A stretch of DNA of 64,000 nucleotides from Schaalia sp. ORNL0103 (GCF_019429565.1 NZ_JAHXSA010000001.1:992001-1056000); one strand, 5' to 3'; positions 35,059 through 44,493 are shown, counted from the stretch's first letter. Notes: generated by a model not told the origin, from the letters alone. Numbers and translations are program-made.

Positions 35059-36641
35059 CGAACGACCTCCTCGCTGGGTGCGGGCAGGTGCTCGACATCG
35101 AGCGTGCCCTCGTGGATCCAGGCATCCAGTGCGGCCTGCCTGGCTTGCTTGCCAAACATGATGGGCCACAATCCGATCCAGCGGTTCTTCAGGAAGAGAC
35201 GCAGGAGGGAGTTGGCGCGCATCGAGTCGATGTCTCCGCGCTCGTGGGCGATGCCCGCGGCGCGCTGGGAGCAGAAACCACCCTGGCAGGGGCCCATGCC
35301 CAGGCGCATCTGGCGACGCACGTCGTCGAGCTGCCCCTTGGGCAGGGTGTCCATGACGTTTTCAAGCATGGCTCGCGTAGCCATCTCGCACTCGCAGATG
35401 ATCTGCTCGTGGGAGGGGGATTCGTTGCGCGATTCTACATTGTCGAGGCGGTGACCGATCGTGTACAGGCGCTCTTCCTTGGCGGGAGGAACGGCCTCGT
35501 CGGCGGTCTTGCAGGCGCGCTTTTCGCCCATCTCCTCGCACATGATGTCGACGATGCGCTCAGCCATGAGGCGGTAGGTGGTGAGCTTACCGCCCGCGAT
35601 GGTGAGCATGCCGTAGACGCCGTCGCGCGTGTTGTGGTCGATGATGCTCATGCCGCGCGCCATGTGGCGGGTGTCGGTCGCGGACACGCGCGAGTCCTTG
35701 ACGAGGGGGCGCGCACCGGCCCAGGCGTGCACGGCACGGGACTTGCGGAAGCCGGGAATCATGGCCTCGCCGGAGTCGAGCATCTGCTGAACCTGGTCGG
35801 CGGGGATGGAGAGGCGATCCGGGTCGTCGGCCTTGAGGTCGGTCGTGCCGATGATGCACACGGTGTGGTCAGGCACGAGGATGTCGCCGTCGGCGGGCCA
35901 CACGCAGCGGTTGATGACCGAATGGCTCAACCGGTGGTTCATGGCGATCATGATGCCGGCGCCGGGAACGACGTCGACGCCGTGGCAATCCGCCATGGCG
36001 GCGATCTGTCCGGCCCAGGGGCCGCCGCAGTTGAGGACGAAGCCGCATTCGATGCGCACGTCCTCGCCCCCGCGCTCGTCGTGGACGATGACGGCGCTGA
36101 TGCGCTCGCCCTCGCGTTCGATCGAGGTGACGCGGTGGTAGGTCAGGACCTGCGCCCCGTATGCCTGCGCAGAGCGAATCGCTCCCCAGGTCATCTGCCA
36201 GCCATCGACCGTGCCGTCCTGGACCTCGAAGGCGCGCTTAATACGCGGGTCCAGGCGCGGTTCGCGACGCAGCGCCTCGGCGATGGAGATTTCGGCGGCG
36301 GGCACCTTTGCAGCCGCTGCGCGGGCCAGGAACTGATCCGCGTATTCCTCATCGTCCTGGGCGGTCACAACGAAGAGGCCTCCGGTGGCCTCGACGGCGT
36401 TGGCGTTGATGCGCTTGACGATCTCGTTTTCTTCGGCGCACTCGGTGGCCGACTCAGGATCGGACGCAATGTAGCGGCCGCCCGAGTGGAGCAGACCGTG
36501 GAAGCGACCGGAGGTTCCCTGAGCGATGTCCGCCCGGTCGACGAGGACGGCTGAGAAGCCGCGCATGGCGACGTCGCGGACGACGCCGGCACCGGTGGAT
36601 CCGCCACCGATGACGCACACGTCAGTGCGAAGTGTCTTCAC
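35055..36641 (-). CDS. glpA: Anaerobic glycerol-3-phosphate dehydrogenase subunit A
   Basis: 528 residues if started at GTG 36641 (MKTLRTDVCVIGGG), preferred because GGTGAAGGGA lies nine bases upstream; a second GTG at 36659 would add six residues. FAD-binding GGGSTGAGVVRDVAMRG begins the protein, DRADIAQGTSGRFHGLLHSG carries the conserved substrate and FAD part, and the C-terminus has a Cys-rich BFD-like [2Fe-2S] segment (ICECEMAT and MGPCQGGFC). It oxidises glycerol-3-phosphate to dihydroxyacetone phosphate. It is first in glpABC and preceded by two candidate operators. Confidence 0.96.
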   Translation of the reverse strand: MKTLRTDVCVIGGGSTGAGVVRDVAMRGFSAVLVDRADIAQGTSGRFHGLLHSGGRYIASDPESATECAEENEIVKRINANAVEATGGLFVVTAQDDEEYADQFLARAAAAKVPAAEISIAEALRREPRLDPRIKRAFEVQDGTVDGWQMTWGAIRSAQAYGAQVLTYHRVTSIEREGERISAVIVHDERGGEDVRIECGFVLNCGGPWAGQIAAMADCHGVDVVPGAGIMIAMNHRLSHSVINRCVWPADGDILVPDHTVCIIGTTDLKADDPDRLSIPADQVQQMLDSGEAMIPGFRKSRAVHAWAGARPLVKDSRVSATDTRHMARGMSIIDHNTRDGVYGMLTIAGGKLTTYRLMAERIVDIMCEEMGEKRACKTADEAVPPAKEERLYTIGHRLDNVESRNESPSHEQIICECEMATRAMLENVMDTLPKGQLDDVRRQMRLGMGPCQGGFCSQRAAGIAHERGDIDSMRANSLLRLFLKNRWIGLWPIMFGKQARQAALDAWIHEGTLDVEHLPAPSEEVVR

Positions 36642-36715
36642 CGTTAAAAATCCCTTCACCTCTTGATGAGGAAGTGCCTCATTGCTCTCTCCATCATGCC
36701 CCTACACGCCCCTTT

Positions 36716-36751
36716 TGCACGAATGTACACACCGCTGTGCACATATGTGCA
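36716..36751. promoter_or_regulatory. Paired candidate operators upstream of glpABC
   Basis: TGCACGAATGTACA at 36716-36729 and TGCACATATGTGCA at 36738-36751 are the same 14-bp dyad (TGCACrwATGTrCA), 22 bases from centre to centre, about two turns of DNA. The second is part of a perfect 16-bp palindrome at 36737-36752. They lie about 75-110 bases before glpA in the divergent region with pepO. A repressor dimer pair such as GlpR or a GntR-type protein is likely, but which one is unknown. Confidence 0.6.
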
Positions 36752-36907
36752 CGACGGGGGTGTCTCAAACTGACATCCGCACTCCCCCGCACAATTCCGC
36801 GAGAAAATGACGAATTACATCCCATGCCCATCACGTAAATACAATCGACGTGTCCCTCGTGAACACTCATCCCACGCGACCCCCGCCTCTCCCCCTAGAG
36901 TTAAGAC

Positions 36908-38929
36908 ATGACGAACACACTGCTCGCCCGAGTCCTCGACACCGCGAACATCGATTCGACGGTGCGCCCGCAGGACGATTTCTACCGCCACGTCAACGGC
37001 ACGTGGCTGGCGACCCACACGATCCCCGCGGACCGCCCCATGGACGGGGCGTTCCACACGCTGCGCGACGCATCCGAAAAGTACGCGCGCGCAATCGCCC
37101 AGGACGCAGCCGATGGCACGCTGGACGATCCGGATGCGCACCGCATCGCCACGCTGTGGACTCAATTCCTCGATGAGGACACCATCGAAGCAGCAGGCGC
37201 CACTCCCCTCAGCCCAGACCTCGACGCCATCAACGCCTGCACCACCCACGAGGAACTCGCCCGCGAGATGGGCCGCCTCATGCGCGAGGGCATCGGAGGC
37301 CTCGTCGGCGCATACGTGGGCACCGATCCGCACGATTCTTCGCGCTACATGGTCTCCCTCGTCCAGTCCGGCATCGGCCTGCCCGACGAGGCCTACTACC
37401 GCGAGGACGACTACGCACCGATCCGCGAGGCCTACGTCGCCCACACCGCCCGCCTCCTTGGCCTCGCCGGCATGGCAGACCCGGAGGGCGCGGCCGCGCG
37501 CATCATGGAACTGGAAACCGCGATCGCCTCCCACCACCGCGACTCCGTGAGCAACCGCGACCCGCTACTCTCCGACAACCCGACCCCCTGGGAGGAGATT
37601 GCCACCCTGGCCCCCGGGTTCGACTGGGACGCGTGGGCGGAGGGCGCGCGCATGCCCGTCACCGGCCTCGTCGTGAACGTCGACCAGCCCGACTTCCTGT
37701 CGGCTGCCGCCGCCCTGTGGGCCGACACCGACCTGTCCGTGCTCAAGGAATGGCTGAGCGCCTCGGCGATCGACTGCCACGCGTCGCTCCTGTCGAGCGT
37801 TTTCGTCAACGAGAACTTCGACTTCCACGGCCGCACCCTGTCCGGCACGGAGGAACTGCGTCCGCGCTGGAAGCGCGCACTGGGCCTCATCGAGGCCTAC
37901 CTGGGCGAGGCCATGGGCCGCGCGTGGGTGGCCCGCCACTTCCCGCCCAACGCCAAGGAAGCAATGGATGCCCTGGTGCGCCGCCTCCTCGACGCATACG
38001 GCGAGTCGATCCGCGGCCTCGACTGGATGAGCGAGGACACCAAGGTCAAGGCGCTCGACAAGCTCGCGACCTTCAACCCCAAGATCGGCTACCCCGTCAA
38101 GTGGCGCGACTACTCGACGCTGCACCTGGACCCTGAGGCTACGATCGTTGAGAACGTTCGCGCCGCCAACGCTCACGCCACCGACCGCGAATGGGCCAAG
38201 CTCGGCCGCCCTGTCGACCGCGACGAGTGGTACATGACTCCCCAGACCGTCAACGCCTACTACAACCCCACGCAGAACGAGATCGTCTTCCCCGCCGCGA
38301 TCCTTCAGCCTCCATTCTTCGACACCGAGGCCGACGACGCGGTGAACTTCGGCGCGATCGGCGCGGTCATCGGCCACGAGATCGGGCACGGCTTCGACGA
38401 CCAGGGCTCGCGCTACGACGGGGAGGGAAACCTGTCGAACTGGTGGACGGATGAGGACCGCGCCGCCTTCGAAGAGCGCACGCACGCCCTCATCGAGCAG
38501 TACGACGCACTCACCCCGACCATCCTCCTCGAGCAGGGCGAAGAGTCGGAGGAGGGTAACGAGCGCACGCTCCCCCACGTCAACGGCGCGCTCACGATCG
38601 GCGAGAACATCGGCGACCTCGGCGGCCTGACCATCGCATGGAAGGCCTGGGCGGCCTCGCTCGCCGAGCAGGGGCTGACCCCGCAGTCTGCTCCCGTCAT
38701 CGACGGCATCACCGGGCCGCAGCGCTTCTTCTACTCGTGGGCACGCGCCTGGCGCACGGCCACGCGCCCCCAGTTTGCGCGCCAGATGCTGGCGATCGAC
38801 CCCCACTCGCCCGCCGAGTTCCGCTGCAACCAGGTACTGCGCAACCTTGACACTTTCGCCCGGGCATTCGACGTGACCCCCACCGACGAGATGTGGCTGG
38901 AGCCCTCTCAGCGCGTCACCATCTGGTAA
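36908..38929 (+). CDS. pepO: M13-family metallopeptidase (PepO-like)
   Basis: 673 residues, the usual size for neprilysin/PepO peptidases. The N-terminus begins VRPQDDFYRHVNGTW, the family pattern. The zinc site HEIGH is at residues 490-494 (VIGHEIGHGFDDQG), with the third ligand in GENIGDLGG and the end RCNQVLRNLDTFARAFDV. NAYYNPTQNEIVFPA is the conserved substrate-binding segment. There is no signal peptide, so it is probably an intracellular peptide-degrading enzyme. It diverges from glpA and lies 115 bases before pepN. Confidence 0.95.
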   Translation: MTNTLLARVLDTANIDSTVRPQDDFYRHVNGTWLATHTIPADRPMDGAFHTLRDASEKYARAIAQDAADGTLDDPDAHRIATLWTQFLDEDTIEAAGATPLSPDLDAINACTTHEELAREMGRLMREGIGGLVGAYVGTDPHDSSRYMVSLVQSGIGLPDEAYYREDDYAPIREAYVAHTARLLGLAGMADPEGAAARIMELETAIASHHRDSVSNRDPLLSDNPTPWEEIATLAPGFDWDAWAEGARMPVTGLVVNVDQPDFLSAAAALWADTDLSVLKEWLSASAIDCHASLLSSVFVNENFDFHGRTLSGTEELRPRWKRALGLIEAYLGEAMGRAWVARHFPPNAKEAMDALVRRLLDAYGESIRGLDWMSEDTKVKALDKLATFNPKIGYPVKWRDYSTLHLDPEATIVENVRAANAHATDREWAKLGRPVDRDEWYMTPQTVNAYYNPTQNEIVFPAAILQPPFFDTEADDAVNFGAIGAVIGHEIGHGFDDQGSRYDGEGNLSNWWTDEDRAAFEERTHALIEQYDALTPTILLEQGEESEEGNERTLPHVNGALTIGENIGDLGGLTIAWKAWAASLAEQGLTPQSAPVIDGITGPQRFFYSWARAWRTATRPQFARQMLAIDPHSPAEFRCNQVLRNLDTFARAFDVTPTDEMWLEPSQRVTIW

Positions 38930-39044
38930 AAGCGTGTCCCAGCCGACAAAATACGGCGCGCCCCGCGCAATCACACCCAACACATGACAACATAGGAATG
39001 TTGAGCGCAACAGCGCTCCCATTCCATCAACGGAAAGGCAACCC

Positions 39045-41609
39045 ATGCCAGGCCTGAACCTGACTCGCGAGGAAGCGACCGAGCGCGCCTCGATCATTTC
39101 CTCTGTGACCCGCTACGAGATCTCCCTGGACCTCACGCGCGGAGACACCGACTTCGGTTCATTCACCCGCATCGAGTTCGACGCGCGCGAAGGCGCCTCC
39201 ACGTTCGCTGACCTCGTGTCCAACAACGTCCACTCGATCACGCTGAACGGCAACGCCCTGGACCCCTTCTCGGTGCACCAGGACAACCGCATCGCGCTGG
39301 AGAACCTTGCCGAGCACAACGTCCTCGAGGTTGAGGCGTCCTGCCAGTACATGCACACGGGAGAGGGCCTGCACCGCTTCGTCGACCCCGCCGACGGCCA
39401 GGCCTACACCTACTCCCAGTTCGAGGTCCCGGACGCCCGCCGCGTCTACACGACCTTCGAGCAGCCCGACCTGAAGTCCACCTTCACCCTGACGGTCAAG
39501 GCCCCCAAGGGCTGGAAGGTCTTCTCCAACGCGCCGACCCCCACCCCCGAGGAAGAGGGCGAGGCCTGGATCTACCGCTTCGCAACCACCGAGGTCATGT
39601 CGACCTACATCACCGCGATCGTCGCCGGCCCCTACGAGGGCACGACGGCCACGCTGACCTCCTCCGACGGCCGCACGATCGACCTGGGCGTCTACGCCCG
39701 CGCCTCGATCGTCGAGCACCTGGATGCCGACGAGATCATCGAGATCACCCGTCAGGGCTTCGAGTTCTTCGAGGGTGCCTACGGCATCGCCTACCCCTTC
39801 ACCAAGTACGACCAGATCTTCGTGCCCGAGTACAACGCGGGCGCCATGGAGAATGCCGGCTGCGTGACCTTCCGCGACGCCTACGTGTTCCGTACGCGTC
39901 CCACCGAGGCTCAGCTGGAGGCTCGCGCCAACACGATCCTGCACGAGCTGGCGCATATGTGGTTCGGCGACCTGGTCACCATGAAGTGGTGGAACGACCT
40001 GTGGCTCAACGAGTCCTTCGCCGAGTTCATGAGCCACCTGGCTCTGGCCGAGGCCACCAAGTACACCGAAGGCTGGACGGGCTTCATGGTCCGCAAGGAC
40101 TGGGGCCTCAAGCAGGATCAGCTGCCCACGACCCACCCGATCACTGCCGAGATCCGCGACCTGGCCGACGTCGAGGTCAACTTCGACGGCATCACCTACG
40201 CCAAGGGCGCCTCCGTGCTGCGCCAGCTCGTCTCCTACGTGGGACGCGACGCCTTCTTCGCGGGCCTGCACGAGTACCTGACGAAGCACTCCTACGCCAA
40301 CGCCACGCTGGACGACCTGCTCTCCGAGCTGGCCGCCGCCTCGGGTCGCGACCTGGCCTCGTGGTCGAAGGTGTGGCTGGAGGAAGCCGGCGTCACCCTC
40401 CTGCGTCCGGTCATCACGACCTCTGAGGACGGTACGATCGAGCGCCTCGAGATCACGCAGGAAGCCTTCTCCGAGGGCGCATCCCTGCGCCCGCACCGCA
40501 TGGGCGTGGCCGGCTACTCGCTGACCGAAGAGGGGACGCTGGCCCAGGTCTTCCGCGAGGAGCTCGACATCGACGGCGCCTCCACGGTGATCGAGGCCGC
40601 CGCGGGCATCGCCCGCCCGGACTTCATCCTCGTCAACGACGGAGACCTCGGCTACGCCAAGGTCCGCCTCGACGAGCAGTCCCTGGCCTTCGCGATCACC
40701 AACATCACCAAGTTCACGGATTCGCTGACCCGCGGCGTCGTCATGGCCTCCGCGTGGGACATGACCCGCGACGGCGAGATGCCGGCACGCGACTATCTGA
40801 ACCTGGCCCTGCGCGCCGTTCCCGTCGAGGACAACATGAGCCTCCTGACGCTCACCCTGCGTCACATCGACGAGGCCGTGCGCACCTTCGTGGCACCGAA
40901 GTACCGCGCTGAGGCCGCCGAGGACACGGGCCGTCGCCTGCTCCTCCTGGCTCGCACGGCCGCCTCCGGCTCCGACGCGCAGCGCATGCTCGTCGCCGCC
41001 GCGGCCCGCAACGCGACCAGCCCCGAGCAGTTCGAGGCCATCCGCGCCCTCTACGACGGCACCCAGACCCTGGACGGCCTGGACCTCGACGTCGACCTCA
41101 AGTGGGACCTGCTGATCGCCCTGGTGCGCGGAGGCGCCGCCACCGAGGAGGACATCGCAGCCCTGGAGGCTACCGACGACACGATGACCGGCCACCAGAA
41201 CGCGGCCGCCGCTCGTGCGGCTCGCGAGGGCGAGTGGATCAAGGCTGACGTGTGGGACAAGGTCCTCACCGACACCTCGATCCCCAACGACACCCGCTGG
41301 GCGATGATCTCGGGCTTCTGGGCGCAGGCGCGCACCAACCCGTCGGCATACGCCAGCTACGTGGGCGAGTACTTCGAGGCCCTGGCGGGCATCTGGGAGA
41401 CCTTCACCTTCCACACCGCCGAGGACCTCACGACGCTGCTCTTCCCGAACGCGCTGGCGGGCTACGCCCCCGAGGTCGACGTGGTCGCCTCCGGCAAGGC
41501 CTGGATCGAGGCTCACGCGGACGCATCCGCCGGCACGATCCGCATCATCCGCGAGCTCATCGACGTGTGTGAGCGTCAGATCGCCAACCAGGCGGTGGAC
41601 GCGGGCTGA
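39045..41609 (+). CDS. pepN: Aminopeptidase N (M1 family)
   Basis: 854 residues. The exopeptidase motif GAMENAG and the zinc site HELAH (residues 300-304) with the downstream Glu in LWLNESFAEF are present, along with the actinobacterial N-domain (YSQFEVPDARRVYTTFEQPD). The C-terminal helical ERAP1-like domain completes the chain. It removes N-terminal amino acids from peptides and presumably follows PepO in peptide use. GGAAAGG lies seven bases before the start. A terminator follows at once. Confidence 0.97.
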   Translation: MPGLNLTREEATERASIISSVTRYEISLDLTRGDTDFGSFTRIEFDAREGASTFADLVSNNVHSITLNGNALDPFSVHQDNRIALENLAEHNVLEVEASCQYMHTGEGLHRFVDPADGQAYTYSQFEVPDARRVYTTFEQPDLKSTFTLTVKAPKGWKVFSNAPTPTPEEEGEAWIYRFATTEVMSTYITAIVAGPYEGTTATLTSSDGRTIDLGVYARASIVEHLDADEIIEITRQGFEFFEGAYGIAYPFTKYDQIFVPEYNAGAMENAGCVTFRDAYVFRTRPTEAQLEARANTILHELAHMWFGDLVTMKWWNDLWLNESFAEFMSHLALAEATKYTEGWTGFMVRKDWGLKQDQLPTTHPITAEIRDLADVEVNFDGITYAKGASVLRQLVSYVGRDAFFAGLHEYLTKHSYANATLDDLLSELAAASGRDLASWSKVWLEEAGVTLLRPVITTSEDGTIERLEITQEAFSEGASLRPHRMGVAGYSLTEEGTLAQVFREELDIDGASTVIEAAAGIARPDFILVNDGDLGYAKVRLDEQSLAFAITNITKFTDSLTRGVVMASAWDMTRDGEMPARDYLNLALRAVPVEDNMSLLTLTLRHIDEAVRTFVAPKYRAEAAEDTGRRLLLLARTAASGSDAQRMLVAAAARNATSPEQFEAIRALYDGTQTLDGLDLDVDLKWDLLIALVRGGAATEEDIAALEATDDTMTGHQNAAAARAAREGEWIKADVWDKVLTDTSIPNDTRWAMISGFWAQARTNPSAYASYVGEYFEALAGIWETFTFHTAEDLTTLLFPNALAGYAPEVDVVASGKAWIEAHADASAGTIRIIRELIDVCERQIANQAVDAG

Positions 41610-41632
41610 TCAGCCTCACAGAGACGCCAGGG

Positions 41633-41660
41633 GGGGGCGTGGCCGCGTGGCCACGCCCCC
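41633..41660 (+). terminator. Terminator behind pepN
   Basis: GGGGGCGTGGCC at 41633-41644 pairs with GGCCACGCCCCC at 41649-41660 around a 4-base loop, followed by TTCATCTGTCTT. Confidence 0.85.
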
Positions 41661-42170
41661 TTCATCTGTCTTGCCCGTACTGCGAGCGTCGACAGAGGAC
41701 ATCAACTGGCGGCCCCGCCCACACGCATGTTGAGCGGTTTACGCGCGTATCAATCGGTTTACGCGCATGCTCAGGGGTTAACGTGCTAGCACATGCTCGG
41801 TTGGATCACGAGCACCCTCGTCACGTGCTCACCGACGTATTCGTGCGCACCCACCCCGCGGGATTGTCCCTACACACAGGCCACCTCAGTCGCAGCCTCC
41901 CCTTCTCGCCGTTTTGGCGAGACGGTCTGTATTTTGGGTGCCACGCCGTTCAGACTGCCTGCGAGGCGGGGGGAATTGCACGGCAAGAGGGAGCGACACG
42001 CCGGCGACACGCCGTCAGAGGGCCTCGTGTAGTGCAAAACCCCCACACCGGCACTGGCATCGGGCAGCATGACTTTCAACAGTGAGGCTCAGGCACCAAC
42101 GAACAGTGACCAGCCACGACCCCGCTCACCGGCAAACGATCATGCTTGAGTTACAGGTCCACAGGCACGA
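41661..42170. other. Gene-free stretch between pepN and the surface-protein gene
   Basis: About 510 bases without a supported gene. Open frames here (for example 41639-42085) have no ribosome site and odd amino-acid content. It holds three iteron-like repeats at 41736-41786 and otherwise no recognised element. Composition is slightly less GC-rich than the neighbours. Confidence 0.5.
41736..41786. repeat. Three iteron-like repeats 20 bases apart
   Basis: GGTTTACGCGC at 41736 and 41756 and the variant GGTTAACGTGC at 41776 are spaced exactly 20 bases apart, two helical turns. CATGCTC also occurs at both ends of the third interval. The form recalls the 19-bp-spaced GGATAGGTTGCGC units at 14252, which share GGTT with a nearby GCGC. 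A binding-site cluster is possible; no nearby gene is an obvious partner. Confidence 0.6.
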
Positions 42171-42214
42171 AAAGCCTCTCGTTTCTTGGAGATCTCCAAG
42201 AAACGAGAGGCTTT
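42171..42214 (-). terminator. 44-bp perfect palindrome, terminator of the CAP-domain gene
   Basis: Twenty-two bases at 42171-42192 (AAAGCCTCTCGTTTCTTGGA then GA) are followed without a gap by their exact complement to 42214. On the minus strand it is the first structure behind the surface-protein gene and is followed by TCG after a TTTT. The length and lack of a loop are unusual for a simple terminator. Confidence 0.75.
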
Positions 42215-42250
42215 CGATGAAGGATGAAGCCGAGGCTTCAGAGCGATACG

Positions 42251-44155
42251 TCAGCGCTTAGCTCGGCGCGATGCAACCACCGCACCGGCGCCGGCAACCA
42301 GAACCGCGACGGCTCCCACGCCCACCCACACCGAGGACGCACCGGTCGCAGCGAGGGCATCGGCGCGCGCCTGAGTCGGGGTGGAAGCATTCTTGGCTGC
42401 AGGGGTGGATGCCTGCGTCGGATCAGCACTCGGGGTGATGTCGACGCGAGCGGTCACCGCGCCCTGATCGTCAGCGGGAGCGTTCGTCTCAGGTGCAGCC
42501 GGGATGGTATCACCGTTCGCGGGGGTGGTATCACCGTTGGCGGGGGTGGAAGGCGTGACCGACGGGTTGCCATCACCGTTGGCGGGGGCAGAAGGCACGG
42601 CAGATGGAACGGAAGGAGCGGGCGTCTGACCGGGCTCCTGGCCCACGGAGGGGTTCTCGTCACCGTTCGCAAGCGCGGGCGCCTCATCCGATGGGCTCTG
42701 CTGATCCGGCGTCGAACCTGCCGCGTCACCCACGGAGGGGTTGTTGCCATCCTGCTCGACAGAGAGGGTCGTGCAACGCGTGAGGGCATCACGGTACTCG
42801 GTGGCGGTCAAGTAGCGGCCAGCGTTCTCGCCACCCTGCAGCGTGACGCCACCATCCTTTTCGGGGTGCACGGCGGTCTGGGACGCAATGGACTCCGCGA
42901 CACGGTCAAGCTCAGCGTCGATATCCGCGAGAGAGGTGGCGGGCTTGCTTTCCTCAGCCGAGGCCAGGTACTCGTCCAGAGCAGCCTGAGCGGCGTTGAC
43001 AGATGCCTGCGCGTCGATCACGGCCTGCTGACGATCAGCGGAGGGTGCGGTGTCGGCGGGTGCGGGCGTTGAGGTCGCGGGCGCAGCAGATCCAGCCTTT
43101 GCGGGGAGGCTCGACACGTCGACGGGGAGGGCGACACCGGGAAGGGAGCCCACCTTGTTCTGCCAGGAGTTGGCGCGCTGTGCGTCGCCGCCACCCGCGA
43201 GGCCGGAGACGTAGTTGGTGTTGTCAGCGTTGAAAGCGGCGCCGTCGAAGCCGTACGCGGACGCAGTATCGCCAGTCGTGTGGAAGCGCGACGCGTTGGG
43301 CGAGCCGCCGGTGACGGCGTAGAACTTCTGCGTGCCGTAGATACGCGTGAAGTTACCGTGCTTCGCGATGTGCACGCCGACGCCGACAACATTGTTCTGG
43401 GCCAGCATGTTCTTGTCGTGGCCAGAGGAGTTCTTCCACTGATCGAAGAGGGCGTCCGCCGCCTGCATCGGATTCTTGGAGGTGCCGTAGGCGCCCCACT
43501 TGTCGCCGAAGTTCTCGCGGTGGTTGTAGGCGATGTTCTCACCGGCGTAGGTTGTGTCACCGCCGTCGAGCTTGCCTACGCCGAAGTACTTGTAGTCCGG
43601 GTCGTGGTTGAAGTCATCGCTGTCCGACATGTGCTTGCTCCACGCGCGAGCGTCGGTAGTCACCGTATCGGAGACGACCAGCTCGGGCAGGCCAGCGTTG
43701 GCTCGGTAGGCGTTCATCTTCTGAATGATGAGAGCCTCGATGATGCGCGCCTGAGTGGCGTCGTCAACCTGGGACCAGTCAACCCAGTCGAGGCCACGGC
43801 TCGCGGTATCAGCCGCGGGCGCAGCCTCACCGGCGGACGTGGTGGGCTCAAGGGCGCCCTGCTGCGCAGCCTCGAGTGCGGCCTGCGCATCGGCGACGGC
43901 AGCTCGCAGCTCGGACTCACGGGCGGGGTCCAGGGCGGGAGTCGCAGAGTTACCCGCGGCCGCGGCGGCGTAGCTCGCCAGAAGCGGATTGTATTCAGCG
44001 GTGATGCGGCCTTCCGCCCCCGACAGGGCGTTGCAGAACGCGTCGCTGGTCGTCGCATTTCCTTCAGCGAGGGTGGGGATGACGACGAGGGAAGCCGCGA
44101 TCGTGGTTGCAGCGAGGACCACGGACGTGTGTGTACGAGTGAGCTGGAACGACAT
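42251..44155 (-). CDS. CAP/SCP-domain surface protein with LAATG sorting signal
   Basis: 634 residues. A signal peptide lies at 1-35 (VVLAATTIAASLVVIPTLAEG). A helical Ala-rich part follows, then a CAP domain at about 155-295: EALIIQKMNAYRANAGLP, HMSDSDDFNHDP, YAGENIAYN, FDQWKNSSGHDKNMLAQN and GVGVHIAKHG are the family landmarks. After a second Ala-rich helix comes a Pro/Ser/Thr/Asn-rich spacer with ANGDGNPSV- and ANGDTTP-like repeats. The end is LAATG (601-605), a hydrophobic helix and SRRAKR, a sorting signal of the type that class E sortases accept. It is therefore likely wall-anchored. Its role, perhaps host or wall interaction, is unproven. Confidence 0.9.
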   Translation of the reverse strand: MSFQLTRTHTSVVLAATTIAASLVVIPTLAEGNATTSDAFCNALSGAEGRITAEYNPLLASYAAAAAGNSATPALDPARESELRAAVADAQAALEAAQQGALEPTTSAGEAAPAADTASRGLDWVDWSQVDDATQARIIEALIIQKMNAYRANAGLPELVVSDTVTTDARAWSKHMSDSDDFNHDPDYKYFGVGKLDGGDTTYAGENIAYNHRENFGDKWGAYGTSKNPMQAADALFDQWKNSSGHDKNMLAQNNVVGVGVHIAKHGNFTRIYGTQKFYAVTGGSPNASRFHTTGDTASAYGFDGAAFNADNTNYVSGLAGGGDAQRANSWQNKVGSLPGVALPVDVSSLPAKAGSAAPATSTPAPADTAPSADRQQAVIDAQASVNAAQAALDEYLASAEESKPATSLADIDAELDRVAESIASQTAVHPEKDGGVTLQGGENAGRYLTATEYRDALTRCTTLSVEQDGNNPSVGDAAGSTPDQQSPSDEAPALANGDENPSVGQEPGQTPAPSVPSAVPSAPANGDGNPSVTPSTPANGDTTPANGDTIPAAPETNAPADDQGAVTARVDITPSADPTQASTPAAKNASTPTQARADALAATGASSVWVGVGAVAVLVAGAGAVVASRRAKR

Positions 44156-44420
44156 TGACTACCGGCCTAACACAATGGAACAAGAACAGGTAAATCTTTC
44201 CACGCGGTACAGCATTTTTCAAGATTTTTTCAGTAAGTCTTTATAGGTGAATCTACCTATTTTCAAGGCTTTCTCAGTTTGACAGATTTTGAACATCCCA
44301 CATGCCGATACCGAAACGTTATATTTCGGATAAAACAACTGACCAAGCTGCAATCACAAGCACAACCACTGCTCCAGCAATAAAAAATCGACATCCGAAG
44401 TCGGATGTCGAAATTTTCTG
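44156..44420. other. AT-rich region between surface-protein gene and tRNA-Ala
   Basis: It holds the promoter side of the surface-protein gene (CAAGATTTTTTCAGTAAGTC near 44220) and, near 44395-44415, CGACATCCGAAGTCGGATGTCG, a hairpin on the minus strand directly after the tRNA that can act as its terminator with the following TTTTTTATTG. No gene is seen. Confidence 0.55.
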
Positions 44421-44493
44421 TGGAGCTAGGGGGATTCGAACCCCCGACCTCTTCCATGCCATGGAAGCGCGCTACCAACTGCGCCATAGCCCC
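44421..44493 (-). tRNA. tRNA-Ala (anticodon GGC)
   Basis: 73 bases with a full cloverleaf: acceptor GGGGCTA with TAGCTCC and discriminator A, D-arm GCGC-AGTTGGTA-GCGC, anticodon stem CTTCC/GGAAG with loop ATGGCAT (anticodon GGC, reads GCC and GCU), and T-arm GGGGG-TTCGAAT-CCCCC. CCA is not encoded. It is followed by a strong hairpin. Confidence 0.96.

Noticed and set aside
39159-41516. Long minus-strand open frame opposite pepN
   Set aside because: Antisense shadow of a clear M1 aminopeptidase gene, with Gly/Arg/Val-rich composition typical of such shadows.
41736-41786. Replication origin with iterons
   Set aside because: Only three units, no DnaA boxes noticed and no replication gene nearby.
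41639-42085. Small gene between pepN and the surface-protein gene
   Set aside because: It starts inside the pepN terminator, has no ribosome site and shows no coding bias.
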